Positions 1-10,497 of a stretch of 38,502 nucleotides of DNA are shown here, piece by piece. The notes beneath the pieces were generated by a model that did not search any database, was not told where the DNA came from, and saw only the letters and a list, made by a program, of their open reading frames with translations. Origin of the DNA: Nemertoderma westbladi (Eukaryota > Xenacoelomorpha > Nemertodermatida > Nemertodermatidae); assembly GCA_032718475.1 (NCBI GenBank), contig JAUCBJ010005238.1:1-38502 (forward strand). Reading direction: 5' to 3'. Position 1 is the first letter of the stretch, and each line of letters opens with the position of its first letter. A program made the translations under genes and the position numbers.

Positions 1-195
1 GGTAGCGGTGGCGTAGTGGGTGGTGGCGTCGTCGTTGGTGGTGGCGTCGTCGTGGGTGGAGGCGGTGGTGTCAGGGCTGGTGGCGGTGGCGTCGTGGCGT
101 CGTGGGTGGTGGAGGTAGTGGTGTCGCGGATGGTGGCAGTGGCGTCGCGTGTGGTGGCGGTGGCAGTGGCGTAAAGGATGGTGGCGCTAGAGGCG
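1..195. repeat. GC-rich compound minisatellite (GTGGTGGC/GTCGTC-type)
   Basis: Irregular tandem repetition of short words such as GGTGGTGGCGTCGTC and GGTGGCAGTGGCGT. It begins at or before the left window edge and fades near base 195. On the minus strand it would read as a Pro/Thr/His-rich tail continuing the LINE remnant, so the repeat probably expanded within or beside that pseudogene. Long open frames across it (for example minus 71-412) arise from low complexity. Confidence 0.8.
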
Positions 196-214
196 GGGGG
201 ACGGGGGTCACGAC

Positions 215-740
215 AGGATCGAGAGTCGTTGACCACGCAGCGAGGGCACGGTTGTGGGAGGGGGAGGGGGCGTCCACCGGAGACTCAAAAAGGGAGTAGG
301 AGAGTCCAGAGCAGGCAGCCGCGGAAGCCAGAAAGGCGGAAGGTGCGAGCTGCACAGCCGAGGTCAGTCCTAGACCCCCGCAATGCGCAGGCAAACAGGA
401 TTGTGCCCACACGGAGTCGTCCAGGTGGACGTTGGAGATCTCCTGCAGGGTGCTCCCGCTGGATGGAATCGTACTCCTCCAGCAGCCCCGGGAAGTCGAA
501 ACACGGAGCCGTTCGGAGGAAGTACGTCAGTCGCGGAATGGTGAAGGAGCACCGCAGGAGGAAGAAGGCGTGATGGGAGTCGAGGAGAGGGAGTCGGGAG
601 ACGAGAGTCCGGAGGTCCGCGAGTTTGTTGTCGAGACAGGAGACGATGGCATTGTCTCCTATGGGTGCGCCCAGGATCTTCAGGTCTTCTAGTGGGCGCA
701 CCTGAATCCCCTGATATAATACTGGTTTGTTCCCCCATCA
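215..740 (-). pseudogene. LINE reverse transcriptase, C-terminal remnant (broken)
   Basis: Read on the minus strand from about 740, the frame gives LEDLKILGAPIGD, then SHHAFFLLRCSFTIPRLTYF and a leucine-rich stretch ending LLEEYDSIQRE. A frameshift near 420-440 moves the frame to WAQSCLPAHCGGLGLTSAVQ and APSAFLAS. The order LGAPIG, then PRLTYFLRTAP, then LPxxxGGLGLxSA, then SAFLAS is typical of the region after the RT thumb in LINEs common in marine invertebrates. The RT catalytic core, endonuclease and any ORF1 are absent. The fragment stops upstream at an in-frame stop near 741 and runs at its other end into the GC-rich minisatellite. Family assignment is from motif order only; the exact clade is not determined. 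Confidence 0.75.
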
Positions 741-1584
741 ATGTGTAAACAAAAAGCGAGAATTAATGATAAACTTATATATTCTTTACTTAATGAATAA
801 AATAATATATTATTATTTTATATTATTATAGCTGCCCCATGAAACCATGGCCCTTTATTTAGTTCCTCCATAATTTGCTCGGCGCCATTATCCTATTATC
901 CAATCATCTCCACTTGAGCCGTCCGTCCAATCAGCTCAAACAAAATTTATTTCTTATTTATTATATATTTCGCGGATAAACCAGAGTCGCCCATAATATG
1001 TCTTTCAAAAAGTGGCGAAATGTCAAAAAATCATCAAATTAAAGAATAACAATTAAGAACTGAATTAACAGGCTACAGTTGTGTGCTATTCTCTTCAATC
1101 TAAAATACTAGAGTCAAAATAGCTTAGTGCACAGTTTCGTCCTTGAGTTATGCCTCTTTCAGAGCCACCCCCCCCCCCCCCCCCCCCCCCCTATGTTCAA
1201 TTAATATCCAGTGCGAAGATAAATATGAATACTTAAACTCAATTGCTACAGAAAGGCAATGCAACGAAAATCAAACTGTTGTTACCCATTAAAAATTTGT
1301 TCTTCCATAGACTCCATTGATATTTTTACCAAGGTAAAATAACCTTGATATTATACTAGATTAATTTTACTTACTGATTGAAATGTATTGTCGTTTAGCA
1401 ACAAATCAAATAAAAAACAGTGAACATCAAAGTTTTCAACCCAAGGGTAAAATAACTCTGATGTTCACTGGTTTCTAATCATGCTAATTGCTCATTGGAC
1501 GATTAAGTTACAGCAATGGCCAATTACAAATCGGTATAATACTTCAATATTATGAGTAGTAATTTGACTGGGGTAACTAAAAAA
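741..1584. other. AT-rich stretch without recognisable genes
   Basis: No coding region or RNA gene seen. It holds a C24 homopolymer at 1168-1191 and a short imperfect hairpin at about 1420-1470, where AGTGAACATCA is mirrored by TGATGTTCACT. The rest is AT-rich low-complexity DNA. Confidence 0.6.
1168..1191. repeat. C24 homopolymer
   Basis: Twenty-four consecutive C. Similar long G or C tracts occur at 8759-8774 (G), 11436-11450 (G), 12763-12777 (C) and 18065-18084 (G). Exact lengths are likely uncertain because such tracts are error-prone. Confidence 0.9.
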
Positions 1585-2151
1585 ATTCTAGAACACTATC
1601 GAGTATTATTTTAGCTCAATATGATGGTTAGCGATATTGTTAAGTTTATACAGTATAATTGGGTATTTCTGGATTCCGTACTCCTCCCCATTTGATATTT
1701 TGGTATTATTAATTGAAATACCATATTTACTTACACTGTAATACCATCCTATATTTATTCAGAAAATATATTATGTTCTAGAACATTAGAATCTGCTAGC
1801 TATTATTTAAAAAAATTATCGTTTGAGTTTTTGGATTTTCTGTGCTGCTCTCATTGATAAATGTTAAACATCACTAGTGACTACTGTACATTAATTAATG
1901 TAGCTCGTGTTTTTAAGAACAAAATGTAGCCACAGGCGGAACTATAAGAACAAAAGGTAGCCACGGACAGAACTACTGTATATGAACTATATTTGGCTAG
2001 AGTTCCGTATGTGCCAACATTTTCAGTTTGCTCTAAAATGTGTTTAGTTTACTAGCTACTACTTTTTAATGTTAGTGTAAAGTATTCTAGGCTATTTCGA
2101 ATTATTTTTTTGTTAAATAATGTTCTAGAACATATAATTTTATGTTCTAGA

Positions 2152-2273
2152 ACATTTTTAAAAAATTGTATTTTTTTGTTTTTTTTTAACACTTTTTTGT
2201 ATAATTAACATATATGTTAATTATACAAAAAACTGTTAAAAAAACAAAAAAATACAAATTTTTTAAAATGTAT
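2152..2273. repeat. AT-rich palindrome, ~60-bp arms, no loop
   Basis: Near-perfect inverted repeat centred at 2212/2213 in TTAACATATATGTTAA. The arms run through TTTTGTATAATTAA and its complement and then through T-rich/A-rich tracts to about 2152 and 2273. A perfect ATGTTCTAGAACAT overlaps its left end. Confidence 0.85.
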
Positions 2274-2290
2274 TATGTATGTATTGTAAA

Positions 2291-2380
2291 AATTGTAAAT
2301 TATTACTTGAGTACATAAAATTACTAGATATATAGGCCTATATCTAGTAATTTTATGTACTCAAGTAATAATTTACAATT
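2291..2380. repeat. Palindrome with 44-bp arms centred on AGGCCT
   Basis: The left arm 2291-2336 and right arm 2337-2380 are reverse complements except for one extra TA in the left arm. The arms include TTACTTGAGTACATAAAATT. There is no spacer, so the sequence could extrude as a cruciform. Confidence 0.9.
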
Positions 2381-3159
2381 ATAGCTAGTAATTTATATCT
2401 ATAGCTATAGCCTATAGTCTCTAGTTATACCTATATCTAGCCCTATCTAACATTTTAAAAAATGTTCTGGAATGCTATCGTTATGGTTAGTTGTTCTGTA
2501 TTCCAATTTTTTTTAATTAAACAATCATTTTAATATTTCTTTTTAAAAGAACAAATATTCTAGAATATTTTTTTTCTCGAAAATTGATAATAATAATGTT
2601 CTAGAACATTTGGTACATGTTCTATAACATTTAATAAATGTTCTAGATCTCTTGCCAATAGAAACAAAGCAGGCAAAATAGCGTAAACAATTTTAAAATT
2701 GAACAATTTTTTTAAAAATTTTATTTTTAAGAGTAAGTAATTTATTTTCTCGAAAATTCTAGAACATTTTTTAAAGTTCTAGAACATTCAATATACGTTC
2801 TAGAACATTTATCAAGAGAAAAACCTGACAAAAGAGCATAACAATTTGTTGAAAAAAAAACAACGAAAATGTTGGCACATACGAAACTGTTCCCCTATAT
2901 TTTATACATTTATATAGTGATTTTGAATATTTTTTTAATGAAGCCACGGGCTGAACTATATGAATAAAATGTAGCCACAGTCGGAACTCCAACTTTTTTA
3001 AAAATTGAAAATGGTGTGGAATACCCAACTCTTCCCATTCATTCTCTACTTAATTCCAAGCATACAGTACAGTGCCAAAACGGATTATAAAAATATAATT
3101 GTATGCAGCAAAATATAAAAACATACAGTATAAAATTAGGCAGCCATTGGTGCGGAAAT

Positions 3160-4649
3160 ATGGAAGAATTTTTAAATCTATCTGACATCCAAGATAAAGA
3201 TTTCAATCGGCCACTAACAACGATAAATCCGGCTGATCTTGCACAAGCACCACAAGAAAGCGTCAATGAAGAAAGTGAATTTGAGCGTCTCTCACAAGCA
3301 GACGTAGACGATGAAGAATTTATAAGAGGTACAAGGCCTAAAAACACCGATAGAAGTACGGAGCAGGCAAAGGCAGCTTTTTATAAATATTTAAAGCTAG
3401 TAGGTTGCCATAAAGACCCCTCGAACATGGAATTACCTGAGCTAGCAGGGTAGTTTAACTCCTTTATATAAAGGTACAAGAAAAAAGACGGAGAAAAATT
3501 CGAGATTGCTACACTTCGTTCGTACTTCTATGGTCTGGTTCGACACTTTAAGGACCAAGGTATGGGTAACGTACTGGAGAGGCCGGAATTCTGGCTATCA
3601 AACGAAGTCCGCAAAGCTCGTTGCAAGCAACTAAAGGCTGCAGGGAAAGGAAACTCACCAAATGCAAGCGATAATTTAGATGGACTAGATTTCCGAATTA
3701 TGAGAGACAAAGGACTTCTGGGCAAAGATAATCCTATTATGCTCCAGAACACTCTCTATATATTGTTCATAATGTTCTTCAGTTCGAGACCTGGGAATGA
3801 AATGAGGCAGATTATGGTTGAGACATTTCTAAGTTTTACTGTGAGAAAGAGAAGGTATACTACCTAAGATTAAACGAGCGTATCACCAAGACGCGGACGG
3901 GAGCTAGTAGTGGATCTGGAGCTACTCGTATTATCGGCCCAAGGGCATACGAGAGTAAGGGCGATCGAAATGTATGCCCAGTTAGACTTCACGAGTTTTA
4001 CTTAGTAAAGAGATATCCTCAAGGTGATACTATTCCGACTGAGCCCTATTGGGTAAGACCGAAACGCGAAATTCCCCAAGAAGGTAAGAGTTGGTATTGC
4101 AACCAGCCCATTGGAAGAGACCAATTCGCTAGAATGGTGAAAACGATATTCGAAAAGGCTGGTCTTAATATCGAGGGTCGTAAGTTGTCCGCCATGAGTT
4201 TCCGCAAAGCTACCGCAGAAGCCATTGTTGGTGCAAACTTGCCATCGAATTATGCCCAGCACCAACTTGGTCATAAGAACCTGGCCACCACATCAGCATA
4301 CCTCAAACCATCCACGTCAGCTCAAGCTGATATGAGTAGAGCATTGAGTTCTGTTGTGGGTGGCAAGGGGGATGTAGAAGAATCCCGCAGTCCTAGAAAG
4401 CGCGCCAACCCTTTTGACACAGCTGGAGAAGGTACTGGAACATCCCAAGATGTAGAAGTTGCCTGTTCCAATAGAGATAATGCTCCAATCAATCCCGTCA
4501 ACACCGTCAATTATTGCTCGTCGAGACTCACAGCTGTGCAAGCCGACGCTGTTAACATTGGCGATCCAGATTACCGCCACCTGGCAATTCAGTCACTGTT
4601 GTCAAACAATACGATCTATGGAGGCGTCCAAATAACATTTGGAAAATGA
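3160..4649 (+). pseudogene. Crypton/KIAA1958-like tyrosine recombinase (decayed)
   Basis: The reading frame from ATG 3160 (MEEFLNLSDIQDKDF) continues through an N-terminal domain with LRSYFYGLVRHFKDQG and KQLKAAGKGNSP. It reaches FFSSRPGNEMRQI, carrying the first catalytic arginine. After a frame change near 3830 it resumes with KFYCEKEKVYYLRLNERITK and ends in the catalytic block SFRKATAEAIV, HQLGHKNLATTSAY and a C-terminal tail to the TGA at 4649. This order (R, then R, then GH, then Y in SAYLKP) is that of DUF3504/KIAA1958-type recombinases related to Crypton transposons, which cut and rejoin DNA through a tyrosine. The usual histidine three residues before the second arginine is methionine here. 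Breaks: TAG at 3451-3453, an in-frame TAA shortly after, and one frameshift. Full length would be about 500 residues, fitting the family. Either a dead transposon or a decayed domesticated copy. Confidence 0.85.
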
Positions 4650-4661
4650 GCAGACAAACAC

Positions 4662-4667
4662 AATAAA
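4662..4667 (+). promoter_or_regulatory. Putative poly(A) signal of the recombinase
   Basis: AATAAA starts 13 bases after the TGA that ends the recombinase frame. A second AATAAA lies near 4750. In AT-rich DNA this could be chance, but the spacing suits a compact element. Confidence 0.4.
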
Positions 4668-5474
4668 ATATTTCATAGTTTACTCGCAACACAATCTTCA
4701 ATCATTTTAGACTTATCTTCGTATTGAAATATTTCACATATGCCACAACAATAAAATAATTTAAACCATTCTCGAAGAATTCATTATTTGTTGATAACAA
4801 ATAGAGAAGGGAAACCCCCCATACTCACAACTCAATCACAATTAATTAACCCAAGCATCATAATACTGAGCTGTGTATTTAAATTTATTTCACACGTATA
4901 ACATCGATATATTTCATCGTCACACAAGAATTAAGACTGTCACCCTCGCAACACAATCACAATTAACTCAAGCTACTTATATCCCATAATACTTATTAAT
5001 TATTATACTGTTCTTTTTGTTATCTGTGTTGAAATTAATAAATTTATTTAATATTAAATTTTACTACAGTAGTAGATTATTAAAAAATGTATTTCAGTAA
5101 TTTCCATGTATTTCCATATCTTCTTTGCCGTGATAAGAACTCGCCACACTACATAGCTTGCCCCATACCAGCAGATGCTTAGTGACTGCGGTACTGTAAG
5201 AATGACTAACGATGAGTCATGTACTTCGTCCTGACACAGACTCGGATATACTACTGTACCTACCGTGTAGATAGTAGTTAGCTAGTCAGTATACTCACTA
5301 CCGATCATACAGTCATTAGAGCGCACTGCACATCCCTAGGGTTAAATTAACCCCAAAAAATCCATGCCCCATTTTTTTCTTCTCTCCCCCAAACAAAACC
5401 CTTTTAGAACAGTGTGGATAGCTAGTCAGTTATTCCAGAACAAAATTATGAACAAAAATAATGGGTAACAACAG
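4668..5474. other. AT-rich stretch without recognisable genes
   Basis: No coding or RNA gene seen. It contains repeated short phrases such as GCTAGTCAGT (about 5281 and 5421) and TCACAATTAA (about 4835 and 4967). No clear element boundary is visible. Confidence 0.5.
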
Positions 5475-5613
5475 ATTTATTACCAGGTTTTTTTGTTATC
5501 TTACCAGTTATATTACCCTTGGAGTAAAGATAAACCCTCGGCTTCGCCTCGGGTATATCTTTACTCCGCGGGTAATATAACTGGTAAGATAACAAAAAAA
5601 CCTGGTAATAAAT
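5475..5613. repeat. Hairpin element with ~65-bp arms
   Basis: The arm starting ATTTATTACCAGG at 5475 is mirrored by CCTGGTAATAAAT ending at 5613. Both arms continue through GTTATCTTACCAGTTATA-type sequence and GGAGTAAAGATA to a GC-rich centre CTCGGCTTCGCCTCGG. Arms are near-perfect. It resembles a small foldback or MITE-like element; no target duplication was identified. Confidence 0.85.
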
Positions 5614-6529
5614 ATAGACCAAACCAGACCAGGATGTAAAACCTGGTAATTCGAAAATCAAACTGTTATTTCGCTATTATATTGCACCTACCATATCCCC
5701 TATTTTTTTCATTTTTACGAATCTTAATGCCATAACATCTAAAATATAGATACAGTAGTAGATTAGCATCCCTTTTAGGTTCAGAATTAAATACTTTTCA
5801 TTTAATTTTTTATAAGTGAAAATAGTGTTTCAATCAATAATTCACAAGATGTACCGCAACTACTGCTTCTTAGTTTAGTGTACGCTGATGTTTATCAAAG
5901 AACACTACGACGAAGGATGTGTGTTGTTGATGGAACGAGTTACTACCTCATGAATTAATTATGTAAATCCAGTGTGTGCAGCTAATTGCTGGGGCATTAC
6001 TGCTGTGATGGGAGCCCTTGGGATTAGTGTTATAAACTAGTAGATAACTAGTAGATTTATATATCACCTGAAAAATTAATATTCATCAACTCGTAATGCT
6101 AATTAAAAAGTGCAATTTAAAATAAACAGCTGTAGTACAGAGGATCTGCTCGTATTTATATGGCCGTGGCCGAGGACAGCCGATCTTCCTTACCGGACAC
6201 CCCCACACTCCAGTAACGTTGGCAACAGTGCAGTCGAGTCGGTCCCAACTGACCCAGAGAGGCTACAGGCAAGAAATGATGTGCAAACCGTAATGGAAAG
6301 TAGAATATTATAAAGATTTTGAGCATTATACAATAGTAATACAAAGACAATGGAATCATTAGAATTAATGCTCAAGATCAAGGTAAACAAACATATTCTA
6401 TACATAACATACTCAAAGAGGACCTTCGCGCAGCACGTGAGATGAATTTCTAACAAGATCAATCAGAAATTTTATCAGAAATATTATAGTAAACTAAGAA
6501 TAAGATTTAATAGAAGCTTATCCTACTTT
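5614..6529. other. AT-rich stretch without recognisable genes
   Basis: Only short frames of 67-90 codons with no recognisable motif. A small direct repeat around AACTAGTAGAT lies near 6038-6057. The part near 6110-6310 is somewhat richer in GC, but I recognise no protein in it. Confidence 0.5.
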
Positions 6530-6741
6530 TGGCCTATATATATATATGTTTATTGACTCTAAGTTTCATTAAATGGCACAGATAATTAAGTTTGTAAAAT
6601 ACACAACTATACCTTTGTATACACTTAGCGTCCAAAATAGCTTTTCACAGTACTTACACAACACATAATAATCGTCACAAGAGAATAAACTGTTTAGCGA
6701 GCACAAATTTAATTTGCTTTTAAAAAATTGACTCCCGTAAC

Positions 6742-9672
6742 TCAAATGAGATCGGACAATATAAGCAACACATGTACTTCTGTTTGTATCGATTTATTGT
6801 CGCAACCACAGACTCTTCGATCACTAGGGGTCCTTGACCACCTGCCCGTCTCTATTCTTAGGTTATGGGAGATGACCCTAATTCCATACACGTATGTAAT
6901 GTGGTACAAATGGATTCAAATTACGGTATACAGGGTGAGGCACTAATTCCTTATTGATGTCCGTTCGATAAGTAACAAACTTGGTTGCAGTATCAGGCTT
7001 GCTATTTATCCTATTACGTATCTCAACAAGTTTGTCTACATTTTGTTGCCAACTATTTGCTTCCATTAGTAACCGGTATCCGGGTGTGTTTGCTTGCCTA
7101 CATAACTCAAAAACCTGTGTAAATGGGAGTTCACTATCCTGACTTTTCAATATTTTACATATAAATCTTTTCCTAGCACGTGAAATTAAGTACTTGAGGG
7201 TGCTCCTACTTCTACCAAACAAATATCCGTGGGGGTTTGAGCTCTAACACCAAGAATACCTTTCACCATCCTGGTATAATATTTTTCAATTAGACTGGTG
7301 TCACTCGTTAACCATGCTTCTGATCCATATACTAGGCCAGATAATACTGCAGCATCAAATACGCGTTTTTTAATTGCAAAAGGTAGACTTGTGTTCGTGC
7401 TCGTAAAAATGTTAAATTTATTGGCAGTTTCTTCGCACTTGAGCCGGTGGTGCTTACGTGTACTCTGGACCTTCCCATCTGCACAAAAAGGTACTCCCAA
7501 ATATACATACACCGCACAATAATTCACAACCAAATTATTAATAGTTAGCAGAGCCTCATCACCTAGACTAGGGTTAATGACAAAAAATTTCGTTTTTTTT
7601 TCTCGTTAATTTCCATTCCAGATGTATCACAAAATGTAACCAGAGTTTTTAGTTTCAGCAGTGCATTAGTGCGGGAAGTGGAAAAAATCACAGTATCGTC
7701 CATCAAAAGTAATAAATGGATTGCCCCCAAGAAACCGTCTGCCATCCACAACTGTAGTTCAGATCATCTTAGCTAATCTATTAATGTAAATGCAAAAGAG
7801 CACCACGCTAGATGGGGCACCTTGCCGGACACCAATAACAGACAACATAGCAGTTTTAAGAATGTGCTTCGTACATTTATAAACAGCTTGCACCGCTAAT
7901 AACATTGTTTTTCCGCATCTAAGTTTTTGTAGAGTTAACAACAACTGATCTCTTGGTACACGGTCATATGCCTTTTTGAAGTCAACAAAAATTATAAATA
8001 ATTTTTGGTTCGTAAATACAGCATAATGAATAAGTAAACGAGGGGACACGATATGTTCTAAACAACCTCTTTTTGGATGACCACCCGCTTTGCACTTATC
8101 AATATTACACCACGATAACAATCTGCGGGTCAATAATAAATCATAAACCTTGGCCAATGTGGACATTATCGAGATACCCCGATAGTTTCCACAGAGGCCG
8201 CGGTTGCCAGATTTAAACAATACAATCAATCTACTAACACCCCACCGTAAAGGATAGCATGTCTGATTGAAACACAATATTAAAAATAGATAGGAAAAAT
8301 AAAAGCCATGCTGCAGGCAATGCAATGAAAATACCAAGGCTCATACCTATGTAACTCTTGCCAGGTTTAATATCTGCCATCGCTTCAGCCATCTCCCGCT
8401 CAGTAAATTTGTCATCCAGAGTGGGTATGTAAGTCGACGAACTGAAGTCAGATAAGTTCAGACCCATCTGCTCCCCCGACTCTCGAGTCCCCGATAGATT
8501 GGTGAAATAGCTGGCGAACTCGTCATCCGATGGCCTACTAGCGTACGACGGTGTACCGAATCCACCTTTCCAATTTACTGCATTCCAGATTGTTTGAGAA
8601 TCATTTTCAGCTGTTAATCTCTCCCATCGATACGAGTTACTTGTTGATGACACCTTATTCTCATTCGTCTGTGGATGTTGTTTGGCACAATTATTTATCA
8701 CCGACTCGCAATCTTTTATACACCTCTCTAGACTGGCCTCTTACAGATCCGCGGTAGACGGGGGGGGGGGGGGGGTTAGCTGTGCCATCGACTCCGTAAA
8801 TTCATGACAGTCTGTAACTTTGTGTGACACACCTTTAATTGCCTCACCTGACGAAATAGGCCACTCCGTTACTCCCAAGTAAGCCGCGCGTTCTACCAGT
8901 GACGTAATACTGTAGCCGATCGATTTATCGACTGAGACATGTAAAGTCAGCAGAGCATGATCCGATCCAACAACTGACTTGTCATTTGAGAGGTAAGTAA
9001 TACGACTTGCACACGACCAGGAACTGACAGCGAGATCAAGCTCGGAAATCCAGGTTGCACCCTTCCTATAGGATAGTCCCCCTCCCAACTGAACATTACC
9101 AGATTTCAAGTGGTTAAGAATAACCGAATTTGTCTCAGAACAGATATCAACCAGCTGCCTGCCTCTTGAATTTACTGTAAAATCGACCACCCCCCCTATA
9201 TTCTGCGTCAGCTATCCCTGGGGTACCCACCCTGGCGCTAAAATCACCCACTGCAATTACATGTTGATTGTTCAGTAGCCTCGAATGGAACGACCCAAGC
9301 AACCCATCTTTGTTATAAGGCGAGCAGCTAGGTGTCACATAACACCCTCCAAACAAAACACCCGGGATGACCGATAATTGAAACCATATTTGATCCTCTA
9401 TGGATGTATTGATAGAGAAGATGTACTTCTCAAATTCATTGCGAATTAGTAACACAATACCCCCACGATGTGAAGCAGATGCATAGTTCGGGAAAAATAA
9501 AAAACCTGGGACCTTAATTCCTGAAGCAGTTTTAATTTCACTCACAAAAACAATATCATGCAGTAAAAGAAACGTTAATGTTTTGGGTTCAATTAGTTTA
9601 TCGTAAATCCCACATATATTCAACAAACATATGCGCAAGTTATTCAAAACATAACCATTCTGTGCCGGTAAC
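6742..9672 (-). pseudogene. LINE ORF2: AP endonuclease plus reverse transcriptase, broken
   Basis: The endonuclease starts near 9640 with LRICLLNICGIYDKL. It carries the catalytic glutamate in FVSEIKT, AVGDFSARVGT (usual GDFNA with Asn replaced by Ser) and GSDHALLTLHV. A linker with LDDKFTEREMAEAMADIKPG follows at about 8400. The RT core has GNYRGISIMSTLAKVYD, FVDFKKAYDRVPRDQ, GVRQGAPSS and the catalytic LLLLMDDTVIF at about 7705, an MDD version of the YADD box. Then YLGVPF, SGLVYGSEAW and a C-terminal piece with RVISHNLRIETGRWSR ending near 6742. Frame changes occur near 9188 (C-run), 8755 (G-run), 8260, 7755, 7590 (A-run), 7200 and 6876. Such proteins nick DNA and copy the LINE RNA at the nick; this copy cannot make one. 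Confidence 0.85.
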
Positions 9673-9674
9673 CC

Positions 9675-10497
9675 TTAAAAGAGGCTACACGTGTATTGGT
9701 CAATTATTTCATTGTCTTGTAGTACTACTCGGCACCTATAATCATAGTATACCTTCACGCCTTTTTTCTTACTAAGGGATGGATGTCCTTCCGGATGTAA
9801 ATACCTTTGTAGATATTTCCAGCATCTTTCAATTTCTTTGCGGAGCCCAATAATCTATTACAGGTGACGGCGTTCGGTAGCTCTAATAGCAGTGGTCGCC
9901 TCTTCGCTCTTTCATCCGGAGATTTTCCATTTGCACGATCACCTCCCAAACGCGTCAACTTCCATTGGCAGATTGGCGGAAGTTCTCTGACTCCGCTATA
10001 TCGTGACAACCTATGACTGACAAGACGTTAACCATCCTGTCACGATCGTTCCCTCCTAGCTCGTTATCCCCTTCCTCCGAAACTCCGGTTACGACCAACT
10101 TCAGCGCTCGTTCCCTCACTTCGATTTTTTCCAGGTACTCCTGTTGTCTGTTAATTACTACAAAAGCCTGGTCCAGTTTCTCGGCCAGCACTGCAACGTT
10201 GGATCGCAGCGCGTTAATTTCCTTGACTTCTTTCCTAAGTTCTCTTAGTTCGACCAGTATATGTTCGCTTACACCGTCATTGGGGGTCTGGATCGTACCG
10301 CCAGTACCGGTACCATCTTTGTCTTGCCCGTGATACAAACCTAGAGCGGCTTAAAGTTCCGCATTAGACAATTTATTAACTTGTGCTGCAGTAAGAGTTC
10401 TAACAGTATCAAACGATGAAAAGACTACGCTATTCGGCTTTCCTCGGCCAGATTGACCCATACCGGCTGTACCGGTACCGGTTACAACTTGTGACAT
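9675..10497 (-). pseudogene. LINE ORF1 protein (coiled coil, RNA-binding type), broken
   Basis: The ATG at 10497 begins MSQVVTGTGTAGMGQSGRGK. After about 50 residues the frame meets a TAA (near 10350) in LSNAEL-stop-AALGLYHG. It resumes through a charged heptad-like segment (LVELRELRKEVKEINALRS to about VRERALKLVVTGVSEEGDNE), which I read as a coiled coil followed by an RRM-like start. A one-base loss near 9960 shifts to the frame with GKLTRLGGDRANGKS, RRPLLLELP and YKGIYIRKDIHPLVRK. A second shift at an A-run near 9765 leads to VYYDYRCRVVLQDNEI and a TAA at 9675-9677. Total is about 270 codons. ORF1 proteins of this kind coat the LINE RNA and act as nucleic-acid chaperones; that role is known for the family, not shown here. 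Confidence 0.75.

Larger units (their letters stand above)
1585..2808. repeat. Cluster of TTCTAGAA-centred palindromes
   Basis: At least ten copies of a palindrome with consensus ATGTTCTAGAACAT lie in 1.2 kb. Perfect 14-mers are at 1773-1786, 2120-2133, 2142-2155 and 2596-2609. Variants are at 1585-1596, 2554-2569 (AATATTCTAGAATATT), 2617-2630 (one mismatch in the core), 2638-2650, 2755-2767, 2775-2787 and 2795-2808. The core TTCTAGAA also fits the generic heat-shock element pattern TTCnnGAA, but nothing here shows that role. The cluster ends about 350 bp before the recombinase pseudogene at 3160. Confidence 0.85.
1921..2988. repeat. Dispersed 23-bp repeats bracketing a palindrome-rich block
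   Basis: Four same-orientation copies of a word around GTAGCCACAGGCGGAACT lie at 1921-1943, 1952-1974, about 2935-2957 and 2966-2988. The first and last match at 22 of 23 bases. Inside them is an inverted pair containing CGTATGTGCCAACATTTTC, at about 2014-2038 and on the opposite strand at about 2861-2890. The block between also holds two hairpins and most TTCTAGAA palindromes. It looks like a composite non-autonomous element, but no ends or target duplication are established. Confidence 0.6.

Noticed and set aside
178-573. Plus-strand frame of 131 codons rich in Arg/Gly
   Set aside because: It is antisense to the LINE RT remnant and the GC-rich minisatellite.
1585-2808. TTCTAGAA palindromes as genuine heat-shock elements
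   Set aside because: The pattern fits TTCnnGAA, but there is no heat-shock gene or intact promoter nearby; kept only as a palindrome cluster.
10013-10333. Plus-strand Ser/Leu-rich frame of 106 codons
   Set aside because: Antisense shadow of the LINE ORF1 coiled-coil region.
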